This document shows positions 1-9,161 of a stretch of DNA of 64,000 bases, piece after piece. The notes beneath the pieces are model-generated. The model had not been told where the DNA came from, ran no database searches, and saw only the letters and a list, made by a program, of their open reading frames with translations. Source of the DNA: Anabaena cylindrica PCC 7122 (GTDB lineage: Bacteria > Cyanobacteriota > Cyanobacteriia > Cyanobacteriales > Nostocaceae); NCBI RefSeq assembly GCF_000317695.1, contig NC_019771.1, positions 5,322,001 to 5,386,000 on the forward strand, written 5' to 3'. Positions within the stretch are counted from its first letter, which is position 1; every line of letters begins with the position of its first letter. The position numbers were made by a program, and so were the translations under genes.

Positions 1-45
1 ATTCCTCAATACTTTTTAGATACCTCTGTTTTACGTTTTCTGCTA

Positions 46-675
46 CTAACTCAGTTTCTGTGCTTGTATAACCTGCAAACTACCACCAGCATATAAACTA
101 GGTTCACCTACCTCAAAACCATTTTCTGTTAACAAAGCAGGTAAATCAGTTTTTAACAACTCCCAAGCAGTCTCCGTTTCAAATAACCAGAAAAACACCG
201 ATAAACCTGGCCAAAAGATGGGATTTGTTGGTGAGTGAAAATCTACCAACGTAAATACACCCCCTGGCTTTAAAACCCGATAAACCTCTTGAATGATTTT
301 TCGCAGTTGTTCAGGCTGCATCTCGTGTAAAGCGGCACTGGTATGAATGACATCAAATAAATGATCTGCAAAAGGCATATTTTCTGCAAAAGCTTCTATA
401 TAAGTAGCATTCGGCACATTTCGCCGCGCCCGTTGCAGAGACAATGGGGAAGCATCCAGCCCTGTAACATTTTGTGATAATTTCACCAAAAATTCTGTTG
501 TTTGACCACTACCACAACATAAATCTAGAACTTGAGTATCTGAATTTAGTGTTAAACCTTGTAAAGCAAGTTGGCGGAAACGACCTTCACCACCCACACT
601 TAAGGCGGCTAAACGCGATATGCCATCATATAGCCATTGATAGCGATAACTCCAGTCTCTTAAAATAGTTGCCAT
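46..675 (-). CDS. class I SAM-dependent methyltransferase
   Basis: A 209-residue protein with the Rossmann methyltransferase signature. Motif I is VLDLCCGSGQT (about residues 49-59), followed by an acidic motif (VTGLDAS) and a post-motif region (VLKPGGVFTLVDF). It belongs to the Methyltransf_11/25 type and covers the usual fold length. The ATG start at 675 is well placed. The substrate cannot be told from sequence; relatives include ubiquinone/menaquinone-type and small-molecule methyltransferases. It is divergent from hemH, with about 90 bp between the two start codons, so the promoters probably share that gap. The fold is certain; the substrate is unknown. Confidence 0.85.
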   Translation of the reverse strand: MATILRDWSYRYQWLYDGISRLAALSVGGEGRFRQLALQGLTLNSDTQVLDLCCGSGQTTEFLVKLSQNVTGLDASPLSLQRARRNVPNATYIEAFAENMPFADHLFDVIHTSAALHEMQPEQLRKIIQEVYRVLKPGGVFTLVDFHSPTNPIFWPGLSVFFWLFETETAWELLKTDLPALLTENGFEVGEPSLYAGGSLQVIQAQKLS

Positions 676-768
676 TACATCTTTCCTACCGATAAAGCTT
701 TATATTTAATTAAAGATATATTGTTAACATTAGTAAAAAATCTGAAAGGTTGGGGGAAAGTAACTGCT

Positions 769-1932
769 ATGGGTCGTGTAGGCGTATTATTACTCAATCT
801 CGGAGGCCCCGATAAATTAGAAGATGTCGGGCCGTTTTTATATAACCTGTTCTCTGATCCCGAAATTATTCGTCTACCCTTTCGCTGGATGCAAAAACCT
901 TTGGCTTGGTTTATTGCTACACGACGAACTAAAACATCTCAAGAAAATTATAAGTATATCGGTGGTGGTTCTCCATTACGGCGGATCACAGAAGAACAAG
1001 GGGAAGCACTGAAAGCACAACTAAATGCTTTGGGGAAAGAAGCGAATATTTATGTGGGAATGCGTTATTGGCATCCTTACACAGAAGAAGCGATCGCACA
1101 ACTGTCTCAAGACAACATTGAAAGTCTGGTGATTTTACCACTTTACCCCCAATTTTCTATCAGTACTAGTGGTTCCAGTTTCCGACTCTTAGAACAACTG
1201 TGGCGCGAAAACCCAAAACTGCAACCGCTGGAATACACCGTCATTCCTTCCTGGTACAAACAACCAGGCTACCTGCAAGCAATGGCGGAATTGATCATTC
1301 AGCAACTGAATCAATACCCTGATCCTGATCAAGTGCATATCTTTTTTAGCGCCCACGGCGTTCCTAAAAGCTATGTTATCGAAGCAGGAGATCCTTATCA
1401 ACAAGAGATTGAGGAATGTACTCAGTTGATAATGCAAACCCTAAATCGCCCCAATGCCCACACCTTAGCTTATCAAAGTCGTGTCGGTCCCGTGGAATGG
1501 CTACAACCTTATACTGAAGATGCCCTCAAAGAACTAGGTGCAGCAGGTGTCAAAGATTTAGTCGTTGTACCTATCAGCTTTGTTTCAGAACACATCGAGA
1601 CACTGCAAGAAATTGATATTGAATATCGGGAAATAGCTGAAGAAGCAGGAATTCACAACTTCCGTCGTGCCGCTGCTCCCAATACGCATCCGGTATTTAT
1701 TAAAGCACTAGCAGACTTGGTAATTGAGTCACTGGAAAAACCTAGCCTCAAATTATCACAAGTCACCCAGATGAAAAAAAGGGTGAAAATGTACCCTCAA
1801 GAACGTTGGGAATGGGGTTTAACAACCAGCGCCGAAGTCTGGAATGGTCGAATTGCCATGCTAGGTTTTATTGCTTTGATCATTGAGTTGATTACTGGTC
1901 AAGGCTTACTACACGCGATCGGACTTTTGTAA
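769..1932 (+). CDS. hemH: ferrochelatase with C-terminal CAB domain
   Basis: Inserts Fe2+ into protoporphyrin IX, the last step of protoheme synthesis, at the thylakoid or plasma membrane. The sequence opens MGRVGVLLLNLGGPD, contains the family motif FSAHGVP, and has the second conserved segment LVVVPISFVSEHIETLQEID. The last ~45 residues form a linker plus a chlorophyll a/b-binding-like helix with the signature EVWNGRIAMLGF, the tail found in cyanobacterial and plastid ferrochelatases. The frame is open upstream to a TTG at 721, but the ATG at 769 gives 387 residues, the usual cyanobacterial length, and a typical N-terminus, so it was chosen. A hairpin at 2050-2081 may end the transcript. 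Confidence 0.97.
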   Translation: MGRVGVLLLNLGGPDKLEDVGPFLYNLFSDPEIIRLPFRWMQKPLAWFIATRRTKTSQENYKYIGGGSPLRRITEEQGEALKAQLNALGKEANIYVGMRYWHPYTEEAIAQLSQDNIESLVILPLYPQFSISTSGSSFRLLEQLWRENPKLQPLEYTVIPSWYKQPGYLQAMAELIIQQLNQYPDPDQVHIFFSAHGVPKSYVIEAGDPYQQEIEECTQLIMQTLNRPNAHTLAYQSRVGPVEWLQPYTEDALKELGAAGVKDLVVVPISFVSEHIETLQEIDIEYREIAEEAGIHNFRRAAAPNTHPVFIKALADLVIESLEKPSLKLSQVTQMKKRVKMYPQERWEWGLTTSAEVWNGRIAMLGFIALIIELITGQGLLHAIGLL

Positions 1933-2228
1933 AAATAGCAAGGCAGAAATTTTAATTATTCACACAATAGACTAAAATCCCCCGGAACTCAATACTTGTC
2001 GGTTAAGCTCAAAAAAATGAAATCGCGTAGGTTGGCTTGAACGATAGTGAAACCCAACAAATACTTGCAAATGTTGGGTTTTGTTCCATTGCTCCGCGAA
2101 CGTTTACGTTCCACAACCAAACCTACAAAAATTCTAAAACCTAAAATTGACCAATAATTCCTTGATGCTACAAACCCCCAGATTTAAGCATGGAATTAAT
2201 GGAAAATCCAAAATTCAAAATTGTCTGA
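1933..2228. repeat. intergenic repeat (AAACCCAAC family) after hemH
   Basis: The gap between the convergent hemH and DUF4126 genes. From about 1988 it carries a dispersed repeat beginning ATACTTGTCGGTTAAGCT, followed by TAGGTTGG and inverted AAACCCAACA / TGTTGGGTTT arms (2050-2059 and 2072-2081, perfect 10-bp stem, 12-nt loop, then TGTT). A second copy lies at about 47952-48062 after glgB, and shorter relatives sit near 52878, 53040, 53614 and 54264. The hairpin could double as a terminator for hemH. Confidence 0.7.
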
Positions 2229-2774
2229 CTAGAGACGACGATTTTGCCAGTACCACTGATACCACTGTTTAGCGCTATGAATTGCAAACCAGAGGAGGAT
2301 TAAGGCAATTAATCCTCCTTGCCAGGGAGCATCAACGGCAAACAGCACCAGTAGAACACACAACATATCTTGAAGAAAAACTGCCCACAAAGGCAAGCCA
2401 CGCAAGCGATAAAACCAACCTAATTGAACTAGTTGGAGTACCAAAGCCAAGGAACCACCAATACAAGCAATTATCCAGCTTGGCATTGCTGTTGCTGAGG
2501 CAACGGCTAATCCCATAATTGCCCCTACTATGGGAGACAAAAATAACTGAATCTGTTGTACTATTCTTTGCCCACTTAGCCTTTTGGAGGCAAATAGCTC
2601 AAATAGTGACCAACTAGTGAGTAAGCAGATTAATACATAAGGTGAAATACGTGATAACAGCGGAACTTGAGACCAGAGGTTGCTGCCTTGTAACAACCCA
2701 ATGATGAGCAAGGGTGTACCTATTCTCAATCCAGCAGCGGCAGCAGCAGAAAGCGTGGCGAGAATTTCAATCAT
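2229..2774 (-). CDS. DUF4126-type integral membrane protein
   Basis: A 181-residue, strongly hydrophobic protein with about five predicted transmembrane segments. It begins MIEILATLSAAAAAGLRIGTPLLIIGLL, which resembles the start of DUF4126 family proteins, where an Ala/Gly-rich first helix is typical. A short basic-aromatic tail (SAKQWYQWYWQNRRL) ends the protein. No catalytic motif is visible and the function of the family is unknown. It is transcribed alone; its 5' side is a 390-bp gap. The family call rests on overall pattern rather than a signature motif. Confidence 0.65.
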   Translation of the reverse strand: MIEILATLSAAAAAGLRIGTPLLIIGLLQGSNLWSQVPLLSRISPYVLICLLTSWSLFELFASKRLSGQRIVQQIQLFLSPIVGAIMGLAVASATAMPSWIIACIGGSLALVLQLVQLGWFYRLRGLPLWAVFLQDMLCVLLVLFAVDAPWQGGLIALILLWFAIHSAKQWYQWYWQNRRL

Positions 2775-3165
2775 TGGAATATCCCTATTATGAATAAAGG
2801 AGCAGAAGAGAGTTGTGAATATTTAGTCTTATTGAGAATAATTGTTGTACAACACTGGTATTAACTAGTCTGTACATAGTAGATGCATTTTTAATGTTAT
2901 ATATATACAGTTATAATTCATACTTATCATATTTGTGTAGATTTTAGGAGCAATTTTAAGTTTTAGAGGAGTATTCAGGTTAGAAAATACTCCAAATCTC
3001 TAACTTTGCATAAAAGGGGGATGATTTCTGTCACGCAGAGGCGCAGAGACACAGAGAGTTTGAAGTTTCAATGTCAAGAATCCAGGAGTCAGAATTATTA
3101 CCTGATTAGAGATAACATGAGAAGCTTGGTTTTTTCCTTCTAGTTCGACTCCTGAATCCTGAAAT
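2775..3165. other. gene-free gap with short repeats
   Basis: No coding potential seen. It holds a perfect 8-bp hairpin GGAGTATT/AATACTCC at 2968-2993, a CGCAGAGGCGCAGAG-type repeat near 3033 (the same family frames the lrtA-bcp gap at 33981-34051), and opposing AGGAGTCAG / CTCCTGA arms near 3083 and 3149. The left part must contain the promoter of the DUF4126 gene; no clear box could be fixed. Confidence 0.5.
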
Positions 3166-4461
3166 TTAAATACCCAGTCGTTGATAAACCTGATCTAAAT
3201 GTCTGAGATGCTGCTGTGGGTCGAAACAGGCATCTATTTCTGTTGGTGATAGCTTTTCGGTGACACGGGGATCTTTGTTAATCAAATCGCGGAAATTACC
3301 TTCTGGTTTGTTCCAAGCTTTGTGGGCGCTTTGTTGGACGATCGCATAAGCTTCTTCCCGGTTGAGTCCTTTGTTGATCAAAGTTAGTAAAACTCTTTGG
3401 CTGAAAACTACACCACCGTAGCAGTTGAGATTCCGTTCCATGTTCTGGGGATAAACCAGCAAATTTGTCACCAAGTCGGTGATTTCATGCAGCATAAAGT
3501 GGGTCAAAATGCAGGCATCTGGTAAAACCACCCGTTCGACGGAACTGTGAGAAATATCTCGTTCGTGCCATAAAGCGACATTTTCTAAAGCTGCACCTGC
3601 ATGACTTCTTACTAATCGCGCCATCCCGGTGAGTCGTTCGGAACGAATGGGATTGCGTTTGTGTGGCATAGCACTAGAGCCTTTTTGACCTTTGGCGAAA
3701 AATTCTTCAACTTCCAAAACGTCGGTTTTTTGGAGATTGCGGATTTCTACAGCAAAGCGTTCAATGGATGCAGCAACTAAGGCTAACTGCTGCACATAAT
3801 CAGCATGAATATCGCGGGAAATAACCTGTGTGGAAGCAGTATCGGGTTTGAGTCCGAGCTTTTGACAAGCGATCGCTTCTACACGCGGTTCAATATTGGC
3901 ATAAGTTCCCACCGCACCGGAAATTTTACCCACAGCGATGGTTCCCCGGAGAATTCGTAAGCGTTCTTGGTGTCGCAACACTTCCGCTAACCAACCGGCT
4001 AACTTAAAGCCAAAAGTCATGGGTTCGGCGTGAATACCATGCGATCGCCCAATCATAACTGTATAACGGTGTTCTCTAGCCTTGTGGCGAATTGCCTGAA
4101 TTAAATCTTCCAGGCATTGCAACAATAGATCCAAACTAGCAACCAATTGTAGTGCCAAAGCCGTATCTAGCACATCCGAACTAGTTAAACCCAAATGAAT
4201 ATAGCGTCCCGCCTCACCTACATATTCATTGACATTAGTTAAAAAGGCAATCATATCATGGCGAACTTCTGCCTCAATTTCTAGCACCCGCTGGGGGTCA
4301 AAATTCGCCTTGGCTTTAATCTCTGCAACTGCTTCTGATGGAATATAACCCAATTGAGCCTGTGCCTCGCAAACAGCAATTTCTACTTGCAGCCAGGTTT
4401 GTAGCTTATAGGCTTCATTCCAAAGATTGCCCATTTCGGGCAAAGTATAACGCTCAATCAC
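3166..4461 (-). CDS. purB: adenylosuccinate lyase
   Basis: Catalyses two steps of purine synthesis: SAICAR to AICAR plus fumarate, and adenylosuccinate to AMP plus fumarate. At 431 residues it has full family length. The fumarase/aspartase-superfamily signature is intact (KGSSAMPHKRNPIRSE, including the mobile catalytic serine loop), with the upstream TSSDVLDTA motif and the GRSHGIHAEP segment that carries the catalytic His. The chosen start is GTG at 4461 (MIERYTLPEMGNLW), matching the usual N-terminus; no in-frame ATG fits better. It is monocistronic, with a 930-bp gap upstream. Confidence 0.96.
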   Translation of the reverse strand: MIERYTLPEMGNLWNEAYKLQTWLQVEIAVCEAQAQLGYIPSEAVAEIKAKANFDPQRVLEIEAEVRHDMIAFLTNVNEYVGEAGRYIHLGLTSSDVLDTALALQLVASLDLLLQCLEDLIQAIRHKAREHRYTVMIGRSHGIHAEPMTFGFKLAGWLAEVLRHQERLRILRGTIAVGKISGAVGTYANIEPRVEAIACQKLGLKPDTASTQVISRDIHADYVQQLALVAASIERFAVEIRNLQKTDVLEVEEFFAKGQKGSSAMPHKRNPIRSERLTGMARLVRSHAGAALENVALWHERDISHSSVERVVLPDACILTHFMLHEITDLVTNLLVYPQNMERNLNCYGGVVFSQRVLLTLINKGLNREEAYAIVQQSAHKAWNKPEGNFRDLINKDPRVTEKLSPTEIDACFDPQQHLRHLDQVYQRLGI

Positions 4462-5389
4462 ATTCGGGCATATAATACAACCGTCATATTTTACATTTTA
4501 ATTAGGGTATCTCATTTGTTCCTTCCGCTTTTTGCTCATCAATAGGAGAATGATTTTGAGACTTAGAGTGGATGAGACTGAATATTCCAACTTGAAAACA
4601 TTGAGTATCAGGTAGAAGGGAGGAGAGCTTTAAGCCTGTTAATTTTGATTCGTATAGTTGTAATTATGCAGATTTACTGAGCTATGTAGATAATTTTTAA
4701 AACACCTTAGCTAATTTGACTACTTATCCTTAACTTTTACTTAAAGGCTGGGTGCTAAGATCTAATTCGTTCTCTTACTCAAACCTAAACTATTCCTAAG
4801 TATATATTTCTCAAACCCTATTATTGTCTGCAATCTTGAGAGTGTGATCGCCTTTCCTATCGTCAATCCAGCATTCGACTGAGCGATCGCCTAAACCTAC
4901 GCGTAGCGTCTCATCTTTGCACAAAATAACGTAAGCATAATGCAGCTTAAGTAAAAATTAATTGATTTGATTAAGCAAAAAGCATCAATGCCGCTAAAAA
5001 ACTTGAAATTATAATTTTGCGTCATCAAAAGATTTACCAGTCTGTTTTATAGCGGTACGCACGTGAATGAAATACATCATAGCCCCCTCCCCGTAAGCGA
5101 TGAACCAGCGCTATGGGCGGGTTTTCCACTGTAGGCGACTGGTGTAAAGCCCTGCGGGCATGGCTGCGCTTACCGCGTAGCGTGCCGGAGGCATCACCTG
5201 AAGGGGTTGGGAGTGGGGTCATTGTATCTCACTCCACCGAAAATCGCTATAGGAATGCTAACCGGAGTAATAACGCGGATGTTAGTAACCATCAGACAAT
5301 TTTAGATTTTCAATTGATTCCATCAATAAATCTGGGGGCTTCTACCATCAAAAAATCATTGGTCAATATTACATCAAAGGATAGTAAAA
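4462..5389. other. long gene-free gap between purB and a histidine kinase
   Basis: About 930 bp without a believable gene. It contains two HIP1-core octamers or near matches (around 4849 and 4883), a short GCGTAGCGTC-type palindromic repeat near 4902, and from 5048 to 5251 a MITE-like element with another repeat nested in it (listed separately). Promoters for both divergent genes must lie here. The short ORFs over 5034-5406 are produced by the repeat and are not genes. Confidence 0.5.
5048..5251. repeat. MITE-like element interrupted by a second repeat
   Basis: The ends are inverted: TATAGCGGT at 5048-5056 and ATCGCTATA at 5243-5251. The outer parts match the reverse complement of the element at 52677-52782, sharing GAATGAAATACATCATAG, CCCCCTCCCCG and GGGGTTGGGAGTGGGG blocks. 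About 95 bp (roughly 5104-5200) have no counterpart there and look inserted. That insert carries a GGCATGGCTGCGCTTACC / GCGTAGCGTGCCGGAGGC palindromic repeat. Confidence 0.7.
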
Positions 5390-6787
5390 ATGCTGGCTAT
5401 GCATAGCATAAAAAATGCTGATGAATTGAACCTAAAGCTAGATTCAAGCTTGCAAGAACTACCAGTTTGGACGGTTCAAATCGAGCTAAATTATCCAGGA
5501 AATGCATTAGCTAAACTTTTTGAGCAAGAGCCTTTACTCCCTGGAATCATCTTGACTAAAAATCAGCAATGTGTAGGCATGATTTCACGACGGCTGTTTT
5601 TTGAGCAAATGAGTCATCCCTATGGTTTAGGACTATTTTCTGGTCGCCCTATCGAATATTTATACGATTTTCTGAAGCCAGACATATCTACCTTACCAGA
5701 AGATGTGCTGATTATGGAAGCGACCCAAATAGCATTAGAACGCTCATCTAAAAACGTCTATGAGCCAATTTTAATCACAGATAAATCTTGTCAGTATGGA
5801 GTTCTTGATTTCCATCAGTTACTGTTAGCTTCATCCCACATCCAGGCTCTCACACTGGCTAGATTACAAAAAGAAAAAGAGCGTGCCAGAGCCGCACACG
5901 CAGGATTTCGTGACCTCCAGCACAACTATACCCGGCTACTACAAAATGAAAAAATGATCGCTTTGGGACAAATGGTGGCAGGTATAGCCCACGAAATTAA
6001 TAACCCCATGAATTTTATCTATGGCAATCTTAACTATGCTAGTGAATATGTACGAGACCTGATCAATATACTAAAATGTTATCAACAGGAACAGTCTTAC
6101 TCTGATGTAGTATCACAAGCAAAAAAGCAGGGTGTTGAAGTAGAATTTATTATGGAAGATTTGCCCAAATTGTTATCTTCTATGAAAGTTGGTGCTACCA
6201 GAATTAATGAAATTGTTTTATCTTTACGAAATTTTTCTCGATTAGATCAAGCAGACATTAAATCTGTTGATATTCATGAAGGTATTGAAAACACATTAAC
6301 AATTCTCCAACATAATATAAAAGCTAAACCTGATCGTCCAGAAATTTCAATAATTAAAGAGTATGGCGAACTTCCTTTAGTCGAGTGCTATGCAGGACAA
6401 ATGAATCAGGTATTTATGAATATAATATCTAATGCTATTGATGCTTTATCTGAAAGTTATAAACTCTCTAATTGCAGTGATGAAATAACCGAAAATACTC
6501 AAAAAGATATCAAAATTTATATTCATAGTGAAGTAACTGATGATAATCAAATAATGATTAGCATTGCTGATAACGGACTGGGAATACCGGAGGGTATACA
6601 AAAACGTTTATTTGATCCATTTTTTACCACCAAACCTGTGGGTAAAGGAACTGGATTAGGATTATCTATCAGCCATCAGATTGTAGTAGAAAAACATGGT
6701 GGTCAACTTTACTGTATATCTAATCCGGGAAAAGGTTCAGAATTCATCATTAAAATTCCCATTTTTCTAGACAAAAAATTGCTTTAA
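5390..6787 (+). CDS. sensor histidine kinase with N-terminal CBS-like region
   Basis: A soluble 465-residue kinase. Residues ~30-150 resemble a pair of CBS-like modules (PGIILTKNQQCVGMISRRLFFEQM... PILITDKSCQYGVLDFHQLL). A coiled linker (~155-190) leads to the H-box IAHEINNPMNFIYGNL with the phospho-acceptor His at about 201. The catalytic ATPase region has N-box NIISNAIDAL, G1 box DNGLGIPEG, F-box FDPFFTTKP and G2 box GKGTGLGLSIS. There is no transmembrane segment and no receiver domain, so a separate response regulator is required; none is adjacent. ATG 5390 has AAAGG 9 nt upstream; ATG 5399 is an alternative. The ligand is unknown. Confidence 0.9.
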   Translation: MLAMHSIKNADELNLKLDSSLQELPVWTVQIELNYPGNALAKLFEQEPLLPGIILTKNQQCVGMISRRLFFEQMSHPYGLGLFSGRPIEYLYDFLKPDISTLPEDVLIMEATQIALERSSKNVYEPILITDKSCQYGVLDFHQLLLASSHIQALTLARLQKEKERARAAHAGFRDLQHNYTRLLQNEKMIALGQMVAGIAHEINNPMNFIYGNLNYASEYVRDLINILKCYQQEQSYSDVVSQAKKQGVEVEFIMEDLPKLLSSMKVGATRINEIVLSLRNFSRLDQADIKSVDIHEGIENTLTILQHNIKAKPDRPEISIIKEYGELPLVECYAGQMNQVFMNIISNAIDALSESYKLSNCSDEITENTQKDIKIYIHSEVTDDNQIMISIADNGLGIPEGIQKRLFDPFFTTKPVGKGTGLGLSISHQIVVEKHGGQLYCISNPGKGSEFIIKIPIFLDKKLL

Positions 6788-6951
6788 TAAAAACTTTATA
6801 CCAAGTTATATATTACGTAATCTTAGTTTTTAACTCCAACAGTTTAACCCTCTTGTCCCACATTGAGACAATCCCATCACTCTCAGTTTCAGAATCAAGC
6901 TTTGACAATGATTGTTTAAAAGTGACACAAGAGAATTAATTACCAACATTT

Positions 6952-7323
6952 TTAGTTGATGCTACAACTTGCAGCAAGTTCTACATTTAAGAAAGTTCCT
7001 GATTTGGGTGTAATTGAACGTAACTGCTGGATAAAAGCTTTAAATTTGGCATCAGTTACACCGAACCCAATTTCAGCACAAGCAGATAACCCACCTTCTT
7101 TCGGAATAGGACCACCTTCTCTTGGGCTATATACAATAAATTGATCAACAGTACCAGTCCCAACTGCAAACCCAATCACTTGGCGAACTGTTCGCAAAGC
7201 AGCATTATCTAATGCACCACCAATACTACCAACACTGATATTAACTGCACGGCTTTCAGCTAATGCCGGCGCACTCATCGACAATATTGCTCCGACAATC
7301 ATCAAACTGCTCAATTTCTTCAT
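6952..7323 (-). CDS. small secreted protein of unknown function
   Basis: A 123-residue protein with a clear signal peptide (MKKLSSLMIVGAILSMSAPALA, cleavage after ALA about residue 22). The mature part is small, has two cysteines (one in GGLSACAEIGFG, one near the C-terminus in ELAASCSIN) that could form a disulfide, and no known motif. A GGAG ribosome site precedes the ATG. It faces the histidine kinase gene convergently and is divergent from the glutamate dehydrogenase gene. I do not recognise the family; it looks like a periplasmic cyanobacterial protein. Confidence 0.75.
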   Translation of the reverse strand: MKKLSSLMIVGAILSMSAPALAESRAVNISVGSIGGALDNAALRTVRQVIGFAVGTGTVDQFIVYSPREGGPIPKEGGLSACAEIGFGVTDAKFKAFIQQLRSITPKSGTFLNVELAASCSIN

Positions 7324-7785
7324 TTTGTCTTCTCCAAAGAATTGAAAAACTAATACAGAGGTTTAGTTGCTTACTAATTAACACACGGGCATTATCTTCA
7401 GATAATGATTTATTAAAGCAGGATTTAAGAAACAGCTTTTTAAAGAAAAATTTAACTGCAAAAGTATTATTCACACACAATAAATATTTTCGCGTGCTTC
7501 AAGGATGCGCGAACCAATAAGTATTCTTGCTTTACGTTACCTTTAGAATTAAGGTTTCATAACATTGAAACCCTTACAGTCATAGGATTTTACAACTCTT
7601 AACGAATCTGGGAATCGCTGAAATGGCGCAAAATCGTTTCAAAATGAGAATTGCTGATTTTAAATCATATAAAGAAAAATAAAATTGTAACAAAAACTAC
7701 AAAATTGTCATATTTTTCAAAAATAAGGGTAAGCTAATCCATATAAATCCGGCTCGCGAAGACACCGCGACAAGGGGAAAATCTT
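7324..7785. other. divergent promoter region upstream of glutamate dehydrogenase
   Basis: A 462-bp AT-rich gap between divergent genes. No gene-like ORF is supported: the frames open across 7256-7520 overlap the small secreted gene antisense and have no typical starts. It contains a candidate NtcA site at 7687-7700 (separate entry) and a good ribosome site AGGGG at 7773-7777 for the downstream gene. Confidence 0.5.
7687..7700 (+). promoter_or_regulatory. candidate NtcA binding site (GTA-N8-TAC)
   Basis: GTAACAAAAACTAC matches the NtcA consensus core GTA-N8-TAC exactly, 86 bp upstream of the glutamate dehydrogenase start. NtcA is the cyanobacterial nitrogen regulator, so control of a glutamate dehydrogenase is biologically sensible. 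A TAN3T -10 box at the usual 20-24 bp spacing is not obvious: TATTTT lies 10 bp downstream and TAAGCT 29 bp downstream. The site is therefore a candidate only. Confidence 0.4.
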
Positions 7786-9075
7786 ATGGTTTCAACATCA
7801 CTACCATCACTAGCAAGTCACTCTCCTGCTTACATTTGCCCTTATGACCAAGCTTGTAGCTACCTAGAATGGGCAGGTAAAGAATTAAAATTAGATCCAG
7901 GTTTATTAGAAATCCTCAGCCATCCTCGTAAGGTGGTGACAGTTTCCATTCCCGTGAAAATGGATAATGGAGAGATCAGAGTTCTCCCCGGTCATCGGGT
8001 ACAGCATTGTGATATTTTAGGCCCCTATAAAGGGGGTATTCGTTATCATCCAGCTGTGACTCTGCGGGAAGTTTCAGCTTTAGCCATGCTGATGACTTGG
8101 AAATGTGCCTTGCTGGGTATTCCCTACGGTGGCGCTAAAGGGGGAATTCCCATAGATCCCAAACAGTACAGTCTTGGAGAATTAGAACGAATTAGCCGTC
8201 GTTATATCAGTGAATTAATTAAAGATATTGGACCCTCGGTAGATATTCCCGCGCCTGATATGGGTACTTCTGCCCGTGAAATGGCGTGGATGATGGATAC
8301 TTATTCTGTTAATGTTGGTCATTCTGTACCGGGTGTGGTCACTGGTAAGCCTATTTCTATTGGTGGCTCACTAGGTCGGGAAATGGCTACTGGCAGGGGT
8401 GTAATGATTATTGTGCGTGAAGCGCTGGCAAATCAAGGTAAATCTCTTGCAGGTGTGCGAGTTGCTATTCAAGGTTTCGGTAATGTTGGTGGTGCTGCTG
8501 CTGAATTATTACACCAAGAAGGAGCAAAAATTATTGCTGTTTCTAGTGGTGCTGGAGGTGTATTTTCAGAAACTGGTCTTAATATTCCGGCTTTGAAAGC
8601 CTACGCTGCTGAAAACCGCAGAAGTGTAGTAGGTTTCCCCCAAGCTACACCAATTAGTAATGCAGACTTACTAACTTTACCTTGTGATGTCTTGATTCCA
8701 GCCGCATTGGAGAACCAAATCACTGAGGAAAATGTTCATCAGATACAAGCTCAGTTTATCGCTGAAGCTGCTAATGGCCCAGTAACCCTGGAAGCTAACC
8801 GGGTTCTAGAAGCGCAGGGTGTGACGGTTTTACCGGATATTCTGGCCAATGCTGGTGGTGTGGTAGTCAGTTATTTGGAATGGGTGCAAGGACTTTCTTA
8901 CCTATTCTGGGATGAGGGACGTGTTAACCGAGAAATGGAGCATTTGATGGTCAATGCTTATCATCGTGTGGTTAAACAGTCACAATCCCAAGGGGTAAAT
9001 TTACGGTTAGCAGCTTACACTTTGGGCGTTGGTAGGGTGGCTCAAGCTTTGACTGACAGGGGTTTATATCCTTAG
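7786..9075 (+). CDS. gdhA: glutamate dehydrogenase (Glu/Leu/Phe/Val dehydrogenase family)
   Basis: Reversibly aminates 2-oxoglutarate with ammonium and NAD(P)H. At 429 residues it has typical length for the hexameric class. The N-terminal substrate domain has GPYKGGIRYHP and the catalytic-lysine region KCALLGIPYGGAKGGI, followed by PAPDMGT. The Rossmann domain begins at VAIQGFGNVGGAAAELL, and the C-terminal part has ADILANAGGVVVSYLEWVQG-type residues. Start ATG 7786 has AGGGG eight bases upstream. The candidate NtcA site suggests nitrogen control. It converges on the poly-Asp protein gene across a perfect bidirectional hairpin. Leucine or valine specificity cannot be excluded, but the glutamate type is most likely. 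Confidence 0.92.
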   Translation: MVSTSLPSLASHSPAYICPYDQACSYLEWAGKELKLDPGLLEILSHPRKVVTVSIPVKMDNGEIRVLPGHRVQHCDILGPYKGGIRYHPAVTLREVSALAMLMTWKCALLGIPYGGAKGGIPIDPKQYSLGELERISRRYISELIKDIGPSVDIPAPDMGTSAREMAWMMDTYSVNVGHSVPGVVTGKPISIGGSLGREMATGRGVMIIVREALANQGKSLAGVRVAIQGFGNVGGAAAELLHQEGAKIIAVSSGAGGVFSETGLNIPALKAYAAENRRSVVGFPQATPISNADLLTLPCDVLIPAALENQITEENVHQIQAQFIAEAANGPVTLEANRVLEAQGVTVLPDILANAGGVVVSYLEWVQGLSYLFWDEGRVNREMEHLMVNAYHRVVKQSQSQGVNLRLAAYTLGVGRVAQALTDRGLYP

Positions 9076-9103
9076 ATTTTATGACTCACAATTTTTAGGA
9101 CTA

Positions 9104-9140
9104 AGAGGTAAAAATATTAAAAATAAATATTTTTACCTCT
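9104..9140. terminator. bidirectional terminator hairpin
   Basis: A perfect 15-bp inverted repeat (AGAGGTAAAAATATT at 9104-9118 and its complement at 9126-9140, 7-nt loop), followed by TTTATTTTT on the plus strand. It lies between the convergent gdhA and 9162 genes and can serve both. Confidence 0.75.
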
Positions 9141-9161
9141 TTATTTTTAAGGATGCGTTAT

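Noticed and set aside
5034..5406. Short ORFs in both directions over the MITE-like region
   Set aside because: They read repeat DNA and have no conserved content.
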